Positions 58,754 to 64,000 of a DNA stretch of 64,000 nucleotides are shown here, one piece after another. The translations under genes were made by a program, and so were the position numbers. The notes under the pieces were generated by a model. The model ran no database searches. It was not told the origin of the DNA and was given only the letters and a program-made list of their open reading frames with translations. Location: assembly GCF_014648855.1 (NCBI RefSeq), contig NZ_BMRX01000003.1:186001-250000 (forward strand), in the 5' to 3' direction. The number at the start of each line of letters is the position of its first letter. The first letter of the stretch is position 1. Source of the stretch: Streptomyces parvulus. GTDB lineage: Bacteria > Actinomycetota > Actinomycetes > Streptomycetales > Streptomycetaceae.

Positions 58754-59492
58754 CCGCCCCCCGGTAGCGGTAGCGGCGCTCGGGGCGGCCGGCCACGCCG
58801 TAGCGCAGCGACACCTCGGCGGTGCCGACGGTGTGGAAGTACTCCAGGTAGCGGCGGGCACTGACCCGGGAGACACCGGTCAGTGCCGCGCACTCGCTGG
58901 CGGAGAGGGTGCCGTCGGCCTCGCGCAGGGTGCGTTCGACCAGTTCGGCGGTCTCCACGCTCATGCCCTTGGGGAGCGCCGGGGCCGCGGCGCCGGGCGC
59001 CGCGCCCGCGAGCACGCGGTCGACGTCGGCCTGGCTGCGCACCACCGTGCCGAGCAGCCGGCCGCGCTGGACCGCGTACCGCTCCAGCCGGACCCGCAGG
59101 TCCTCGAACTCGAAGGGCTTGAGCAGGTAGTCGACGACGCCCTGGCGGACCGCGCCGCGCACCGCGTCCGCCTCCCGGGCCGCGCTGATGACCATGACGT
59201 CGCAGTCGTGCCCGGCCGCGCGCAGCCTCGGGATGACGTCCAGGCCGAACACGTCGGGCAGGTAGAGGTCGAGGAGGACCAGGTCGGGGCGGAGTTCACC
59301 GACCGCGGCGAGCGCCTCCCCACCGGTGCCGGCGACCCCGACGACCCGGAACGGCTCGACGCGTTCGACGAAGGCGCGGTGGACGCGGGCCACCATGAAG
59401 TCGTCGTCCACCACGAGCACGCCGATCGCGCCCCCGCCGGCACCCGCCCCCGCCGTCCCGGTCGCGTCGGACGTGCCGCCCGTACCCGTCAT
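58716..59492 (-). CDS. CitB/DcuR-type response regulator
   Basis: A 258-residue protein with a glycine/threonine-rich N-terminus, a receiver (VLVVDDDFMVARVHRAFVE, phospho-Asp in LVLLDLYLPD, Lys in LLKPFEFEDL) and a C-terminal helix-turn-helix (ASECAALTGVSRVSARRYLEYFHTVGTAEVSLRYG). This layout is the CitB/DcuR class paired with periplasmic carboxylate sensors. Its ATG overlaps the kinase stop (ATGA). Expected to activate the divergent tctCBA genes. Confidence 0.94.
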   Translation of the reverse strand: MTGTGGTSDATGTAGAGAGGGAIGVLVVDDDFMVARVHRAFVERVEPFRVVGVAGTGGEALAAVGELRPDLVLLDLYLPDVFGLDVIPRLRAAGHDCDVMVISAAREADAVRGAVRQGVVDYLLKPFEFEDLRVRLERYAVQRGRLLGTVVRSQADVDRVLAGAAPGAAAPALPKGMSVETAELVERTLREADGTLSASECAALTGVSRVSARRYLEYFHTVGTAEVSLRYGVAGRPERRYRYRGAVTGLALPPAARP

Positions 59493-61132
59493 GGCGCTGC
59501 TCCTTCCGCCACCGCGTCGGTGAGGTGGCTGACGGTCATGCGTGCGGTGAACATGGCGCCCTCGGGGGTGTTGGCCACCGAGACCTCACCGCCGTGACGT
59601 TCGCAGACGAGCCGGGTCAGCGCCAGGCCGATGCCGCGCTCGCCCTGCCGGGCGGCCTTGGTGGTGAAGCCGTGGGAGAAGACCTCGCGGGCCAGTTCGG
59701 GGGCGACTCCGGGGCCCGAGTCGCGGACCACGATCTCGACGCTGGCGGCGTCCTGCCGCAGCTCGACCTCGACCCAGGCGTCGGGCCCGTCGCCCGCGGC
59801 GGCGGCGTCCACGGCGTTGTCGACGAGGTTGCCGAGGACGGTCGCCACGTCGGCGGCGTCCTGCGGGGCGAGCCGGTCCAGGGCCGTGCGGTCCGAGACC
59901 CGCAGCGCGACCCTGCGCTCGGCGGCGAGCGAGGACTTGGCGGTGACGAGGGCGGCGACCGCGGTGTCGCGCACCCGGCGGCTGAGCGTGACGTCCAGGG
60001 ACTGGCGGCGCTGGTTGAGCGCGCGGATGTAGCGCACCACCTCATCCTGTTCACCGATCTCGATGAGCCCGGAGATGGTGTGCAGCTGGTTGGCGAACTC
60101 GTGGGCCTGGGCGCGCAGCAGCTCGGAGGTGCTGCGGAAGGAGCCGATCTCCCGCTCCAGGCGGGCCAGTTCGGTGCGGTCGCGCAGCGTGGTGACCGAC
60201 CCGAGCGCGCGGCCGTCCTTGGTGACGGTCATGCGGTTCATGACCAGGACCCGCCCGTGCCGCACGACGACCTCGTCGCGCGGTGCGGCGGCGTCCGGTG
60301 CCGTGCCGGCCAGCACGTCGCGCAGCCGCCCCTCGATGCCGAGGCCGTCGAGGCTCTGGCCGACGCAGTCGGCGGGGAGGTCCAGCAGGCGCCGGCCCAT
60401 CTCGTTGACCAGGGTGAGCCGGTGCTGCGGGTCGAGGGCGACGACGCCCTCGGCGATGCCGTACAGCATGGCCTCCCGGTGCTCGGCGAGGCCCGCGATC
60501 TCGCGCGGCTCCAGGCCCAGGGTCTGCCGTTTGACGCGCCGGGCCAGCAGCCAGGAGCCGGCGACGCCGAGGCCGCTGGCGATGCCGAGGTAGGCGAGCA
60601 GGTAGGAGGAGGCGCCGTTCAGCCGCTGCCACACTGTCGGGTCGGCCTCGCCGACCATCACGGTGCCGAGGTGCCGTCCCAGGGTGTCGCGGGTGGCGCC
60701 GAGCACCGGGACCTGGGCGACGAGTTCGCGGCTGCCCCGCAGGCTCAGGGGCCCCGACCAGCCGCGGCCGGCCGCGGCGCCCCCCGCGCGGGGCAGCCGG
60801 CCGCCGATCAGGGTGGGGTCGGTGGAGCTGACGACGCGGCCGGCCGCGTCGGCGACCGTGACGGAGGTGACCCCGGACTGGGTCTGCGTGGCGTTGACCA
60901 GCGGGGCGAGGGCCTCCTGCGGGACCGGCCGCAGCAGCTGGCTGCGCACCAGCGGTGTGGCGGCCAGCTGTTCGGCGAGCGCGGTGACGCGGCGGCCCTC
61001 GACGCGGTTGAAGGTGGCGCGGGACTGGGCGAGCGAGACGGCGGCGACCGCGCACAGGACCACCACGACGATGGCGAGCTGGAGGACCAGCATCTCGCCC
61101 GCGAGGGTCTGACGGCGGAAGGTGGGGGCCAC
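59489..61132 (-). CDS. CitA/DcuS-type sensor histidine kinase
   Basis: About 547 residues: a transmembrane helix (LQLAIVVVVLCAVAAVSLA), an extracytoplasmic PAS-like sensor (ATFNRVEGRRVTALAEQLAATPLVRSQLL to GTVMVGEADPTVWQRL), a second helix (SYLLAYLGIASGLGVAGSWLLA), a cytoplasmic PAS domain (YGIAEGVVALDPQHRLTLVNEMGRRLL) and the kinase core (LRAQAHEFANQLHTISGLIEIGE with phospho-His, VLGNLVDNAVDAA, GPGV, GIGLALTRLVCERHGG). The frame is open to 61366; GTG at 61132 gives a normal length, GTG at 61168 is an alternative. Predicted to sense a tricarboxylate. Confidence 0.93.
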   Translation of the reverse strand: MAPTFRRQTLAGEMLVLQLAIVVVVLCAVAAVSLAQSRATFNRVEGRRVTALAEQLAATPLVRSQLLRPVPQEALAPLVNATQTQSGVTSVTVADAAGRVVSSTDPTLIGGRLPRAGGAAAGRGWSGPLSLRGSRELVAQVPVLGATRDTLGRHLGTVMVGEADPTVWQRLNGASSYLLAYLGIASGLGVAGSWLLARRVKRQTLGLEPREIAGLAEHREAMLYGIAEGVVALDPQHRLTLVNEMGRRLLDLPADCVGQSLDGLGIEGRLRDVLAGTAPDAAAPRDEVVVRHGRVLVMNRMTVTKDGRALGSVTTLRDRTELARLEREIGSFRSTSELLRAQAHEFANQLHTISGLIEIGEQDEVVRYIRALNQRRQSLDVTLSRRVRDTAVAALVTAKSSLAAERRVALRVSDRTALDRLAPQDAADVATVLGNLVDNAVDAAAAGDGPDAWVEVELRQDAASVEIVVRDSGPGVAPELAREVFSHGFTTKAARQGERGIGLALTRLVCERHGGEVSVANTPEGAMFTARMTVSHLTDAVAEGAAP

Positions 61133-61272
61133 GGCGGGACTCGTTCTCGGCTGACGGGGGTGGGACACGGGTGCGGACGGGGCGCCGCGGGTGGGCGGTC
61201 CTGGGTGGGGCGGGTGTGCCGGGTCGCCATCATGGCGCCCACCTGCGGCGAAGGAAAGGGATGTGCCGTCTT

Positions 61273-61297
61273 CGCAATGAAGCGGCGACCGCAATGA
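61273..61297. promoter_or_regulatory. Direct repeat CGCAATGA in the kinase-tctC gap
   Basis: CGCAATGA occurs at 61273-61280 and 61290-61297, 17 bases apart, in the 291-base divergent region between the sensor kinase and tctC. Direct repeats in such gaps are typical response regulator sites. Nothing gene-like is seen in the rest of 61133-61423. Confidence 0.45.
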
Positions 61298-61423
61298 CCA
61301 CAACCTCCCTTGGTTCCGCAAGGAAGACAGGCCGCGGGAGCCCGGGCACCATGTGGCCCACGTCACCCTCCCCCACAGGGCTCTCCCCGTACCGATCTAC
61401 CCGACCGACAGGTGGTGTCATTC

Positions 61424-62410
61424 GTGCGCCTGCGCACTCCCCTTGCCCTGCTCGGGGCCGCCGTGCTCGTGCTCGCGGGGCCGCCGCTGCTCTCCTCCGG
61501 CGGCGACTCCGACTCCGGCACGCAGATTCCGGGCCTGCGCTTCATGGTTCCCAACACGCCGGGCGGCGGCTACGACATCACCGCCCGCACGGCCGCGAAG
61601 AACGCCGAGGACGCCGGGCTCACGCACAACATCGAGGTGTTCAACCTGCCCGGCGCGGGCGGCACCGTGGGCCTGAGCCGGCTGGTGAGCGAGCACGGCA
61701 ACGGCAAGCTCGCCATGTCCATGGGCCTCGGCGTCGTCGGCGCCGCCCGCTCCAACCACGCGCCCAAGACCCTCGCCGACACCACGCCGATCGCGCGGCT
61801 CACCGAGGAGCAGGACGTCGTCGTGGTCGCCAAGGACTCGCCGTACCGCACGATCGACGAGCTGATCGACGCGTGGAAGAAGGACCCGGGCAAGATCCCC
61901 GTGGGCGGCGGCTCGTCGCCCGGCGGTCCCGACCACCTGGCGCCGATGCTGATGGCGCAGGCCGCCGGGATCGCCCCGAAGTCGGTGAACTACATCCCCT
62001 TCGACGGCGGCGGCGAGCTGCTCGCCTCGATCCTCGGCGACAAGGTCGGCTTCGGCGTCTCCGGCGTCGGCGAGTACCTGGACCAGATCAAGGCGGGCGA
62101 GCTGAGGGTCCTCGCGGTGACCGGGCCCGAGCGGGTGGACGAGCTGAAGGACGCGCCGACGCTCAAGGAGTCCGGCTACGACGTGGACTTCACCAACTGG
62201 CGCGGCATCGTCGCCCCGCCCGGCCTCTCGGACGCGGAGCGCGCCAAGCTGACCCGCCTGGCCGAGGAGCTGCACGCCTCCGACGAGTGGAAGAAGTCGA
62301 TGGAGCAGAACGGCTGGGACGACGCCTTCCTCACCGGTGAGGAGTTCGGCGCCTTCCTGGACGCCCAGGACGAGCGCGTGGTGTCGGTACTGAAGGAGCT
62401 GGGACTGTGA
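61424..62410 (+). CDS. tctC: Tripartite tricarboxylate transporter, substrate-binding protein
   Basis: A 328-residue extracytoplasmic binding protein of the TctC/Bug family: a signal sequence (LRTPLALLGAAVLVLAGPPLL), then IPGLRFMVPNTPGGGYDITARTAAKNAEDAG (carboxylate loop), NLPGAGGTVGLSRL, VAKDSPYRTIDELI, GGSSPGGPDHL and FTNWRGIVAPPGLSDAE. No lipobox cysteine. GTG at 61424 has AGGTGG upstream; other in-frame GTGs lie at 61412 and 61415. First gene of tctCBA. Confidence 0.93.
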   Translation: MRLRTPLALLGAAVLVLAGPPLLSSGGDSDSGTQIPGLRFMVPNTPGGGYDITARTAAKNAEDAGLTHNIEVFNLPGAGGTVGLSRLVSEHGNGKLAMSMGLGVVGAARSNHAPKTLADTTPIARLTEEQDVVVVAKDSPYRTIDELIDAWKKDPGKIPVGGGSSPGGPDHLAPMLMAQAAGIAPKSVNYIPFDGGGELLASILGDKVGFGVSGVGEYLDQIKAGELRVLAVTGPERVDELKDAPTLKESGYDVDFTNWRGIVAPPGLSDAERAKLTRLAEELHASDEWKKSMEQNGWDDAFLTGEEFGAFLDAQDERVVSVLKELGL

Positions 62411-62967
62411 CGACTCCGGCCGACACCTCCCCCGAGCCCGCTCCGGACCGGGCCGGCTCCCCGGCGCCCGAGCGGCGCTCCTGGCTGCGCGACCACTCCG
62501 AACTGGGCGTCTGCGCCATGCTGCTGGCGCTCGGCGTCCTCGTCCTGGCCGACGCGCTCACCATGGACGTCGACATCACCCAGCGCGGACCGGTCGGCCC
62601 GAAGACCGTGCCGATCGTGGTCGGCGCCGGCCTGCTGGTGATCGCCGCGCTGCTCGCCGTGGACGTCCTGCGCGGCGGCCGGGGCGAGGCCGAGGGCGGT
62701 GAGGACGTGGACCTGTCCGAACCGGCCGACTGGCGCACGGTGCTGCTGCTCTCCGGCATCTTCCTCGGCGCCGCCGCGCTGATCGAGCCGGCGGGCTTCC
62801 CGGTCGCCGGGGCACTGCTCTTCTGGGGCGCCGCCTTCGCCCTGGGCAGCCGGCGCGTGGACCGCGATCCGCTCATCGCCGCGGTGCTGTCCCTGCTCAC
62901 CTACGTCGTCTTCGACAAGCTGCTCGGTGTGCCGCTGCCCGGCGGTCCGCTGATGGGAGTGCTCTGA
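62407..62967 (+). CDS. tctB: Tripartite tricarboxylate transporter, small membrane subunit
   Basis: A 186-residue protein with four hydrophobic helices (about 37-56, 74-92, 115-145, 150-175), the TctB layout, after a hydrophilic proline-rich N-terminus. Its GTG overlaps the tctC stop (GTGA). It forms the small integral subunit that pairs with TctA. Confidence 0.92.
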   Translation: MTTPADTSPEPAPDRAGSPAPERRSWLRDHSELGVCAMLLALGVLVLADALTMDVDITQRGPVGPKTVPIVVGAGLLVIAALLAVDVLRGGRGEAEGGEDVDLSEPADWRTVLLLSGIFLGAAALIEPAGFPVAGALLFWGAAFALGSRRVDRDPLIAAVLSLLTYVVFDKLLGVPLPGGPLMGVL

Positions 62968-62968
62968 C

Positions 62969-64000
62969 ATGAACGCCCTCAACTCCCTGATGGACGGGTT
63001 CGGTACGGCCCTGTCCCCGCTCAACCTGCTGTGGGCCGCTCTGGGCGTGCTGCTCGGCACGGCGATCGGCGTCCTGCCCGGCATCGGGCCGGCGATGGCG
63101 GTGGCGCTGCTGCTGCCGGTGACGTACGGACTCGACCCGGTCGCGGCGTTCATCATGTTCGCCGGCATCTACTACGGCGCCATGTTCGGCGGTTCGACCA
63201 CCTCCATCCTGCTGAACACCCCCGGTGAGAGCGCGGCGGTGGTGGCGGCCATGGAGGGCAACCCCATGGCCAAGGCGGGGCGCGGCGCGCAGGCGCTGGC
63301 GGCGGCCGCGATAGGCCACTTCGCGGGCGGCATGATCGGCACGATCCTGCTGGTGGCACTGGCGCCCACGGTCGCCGACCTGGCGGTGGACATCGGCGCG
63401 CCGGACTACTTCGCCATCATGGTGCTGGCGTTCATCGCCGTGACGTCGGTACTGGGCTCCTCGCGGGTCAGAGGCCTGGCCTCGCTGCTGATCGGCCTGA
63501 CCATCGGGCTGGTGGGCCTGGACCAGATGACGGGCCAGCAGCGGCTGACGTTCGGTTCGCTGCAACTCGCCGACGGCGTCGACGTGGTGATCGTCGCCGT
63601 CGGTCTGTTCGCGATCGGGGAGGCGCTGTGGGTGGCCGCGCACCTGCGACGCGGGGGCGCCGAGCCGATTCCGGTGGGCCGTCCGTGGCTCGGCCGCGGG
63701 GACCTGCGGCGCACCTGGAAGTCCTGGCTGCGCGGCCCCTTCATCGGCTTCCCGTTCGGCGCGATCCCGGCGGGCGGCGCGGAGATCCCCACGTTCCTGT
63801 CGTACGTGACGGAGAAGCGCCTGTCCAAGCACAAGGACGAGTGGGGCAAGGGCGCCATCGAGGGCGTGGCCGGACCGGAGTCGGCGGCGTCGGCCTCGGC
63901 GGCGGGCACGCTGGTGTCCATGCTGACCCTGGGCCTGCCGACGACGGCGGTCGCCGCGGTCATGCTGGCCGCCTTCCAGCAGTACGGCATCCAGCCGGGC
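62969..64000 (+). CDS. tctA: Tripartite tricarboxylate transporter, large membrane subunit (3' end outside window)
   Basis: The frame from ATG 62969 is open to the window end (344 codons of a protein usually near 500). It reads [20 protein letters not shown], then [25 protein letters not shown], the TctA signature [20 protein letters not shown], further helices, and [31 protein letters not shown] with [26 protein letters not shown]. This is the translocation subunit driven by the ion gradient. One base separates it from tctB. A downstream end is expected about 450-500 bases past the window. Confidence 0.95.
   Translation, partial: MNALNSLMDGFGTALSPLNLLWAALGVLLGTAIGVLPGIGPAMAVALLLPVTYGLDPVAAFIMFAGIYYGAMFGGSTTSILLNTPGESAAVVAAMEGNPMAKAGRGAQALAAAAIGHFAGGMIGTILLVALAPTVADLAVDIGAPDYFAIMVLAFIAVTSVLGSSRVRGLASLLIGLTIGLVGLDQMTGQQRLTFGSLQLADGVDVVIVAVGLFAIGEALWVAAHLRRGGAEPIPVGRPWLGRGDLRRTWKSWLRGPFIGFPFGAIPAGGAEIPTFLSYVTEKRLSKHKDEWGKGAIEGVAGPESAASASAAGTLVSMLTLGLPTTAVAAVMLAAFQQYGIQPG

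Noticed and set aside
1..64000. tRNA, rRNA, riboswitch, insertion sequence, integrase or attachment site
   Set aside because: Reading both strands I found no tRNA T-loop/acceptor pattern, no rRNA, no known riboswitch core, no transposase and no integrase. A covariance-model search would be decisive for small RNAs and was not possible.

Overview
The window is chromosomal DNA of a streptomycete. The evidence is very high GC throughout, frequent GTG and TTG starts, many actinobacterial DUF families (DUF6332, DUF6421, DUF5134, DUF6214, DUF5997, DUF2267, DUF305), GTGA/ATGA stop-start overlaps, and at least two promoters whose -10 box sits about 7 bases from the start codon (leaderless transcripts). 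I see no rRNA, tRNA, CRISPR array, insertion sequence or prophage. Almost all of it is ordinary core or semi-core gene content, densely packed, with about 66 protein genes, the first and last cut by the window edges. Family names were assigned by reading the sequence, not by database search.

Layout. 1-4494: end of a class V aminotransferase, an MFS transporter, a MarR regulator, DUF6332 and a NarL-type two-component system. 4495-5025: the only gap above 300 bases, filled by five imperfect tandem copies of a ~58 bp G-rich unit. 5026-12558: a geranylgeranyl-reductase-like flavoprotein, an M20 dipeptidase, a TmrB-like/Nudix fusion, a tiny secreted peptide, a ROK sugar kinase divergent from a LacI regulator, and a gamma-glutamylcyclotransferase-like protein. 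12623-17177: an HpcH/HpaI-type lyase, etfB-etfA, a flavin reductase and a thioredoxin. 17442-25487: lipid and amino-acid genes (PlsC, transglutaminase, the DUF6421-SDR-threonine aldolase operon, GDPD, GNAT, two VOC proteins) and a MarR gene coupled to a FUSC exporter. 27407-33644: a membrane trio (DUF5134, M56 peptidase, PAP2), a TetR regulator, and the divergent LVIVD-repeat protein/DUF305 lipoprotein pair.

33695-46156: an ArsR regulator divergent from an old-yellow-enzyme oxidoreductase; a PaaX regulator divergent from an AidB-type acyl-CoA dehydrogenase across a perfect 11+11 bp inverted repeat; a BNR propeller; an atypical Ung overlapping a BadF-type kinase; a CbiX-like protein; a lactonase; and a second FUSC exporter divergent from an Lrp/AsnC regulator, with a three-copy GAGCCANTGG motif and an attenuator-like terminator between them. 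46330-52862: DUF4142, an HTH-less LysR-like protein with a lysine/arginine tail divergent from DUF5997, DUF2267, and a possible glycolipid/envelope group (MGDG-synthase-like glycosyltransferase, SDR, DMT transporter, polysaccharide deacetylase).

53054-58753: a complete PaoABC-type molybdenum aldehyde oxidoreductase operon (2Fe-2S, FAD plus 4Fe-4S, Mo subunit, XdhC/PaoD maturase), each gene overlapping the next, controlled across two CGGACA-NN-TGTCCG palindromes by a divergent TetR regulator. 58716-64000: a CitA/CitB-type two-component pair divergent from a tripartite tricarboxylate transporter (tctC-tctB-tctA), which implies citrate or tricarboxylate sensing and uptake.
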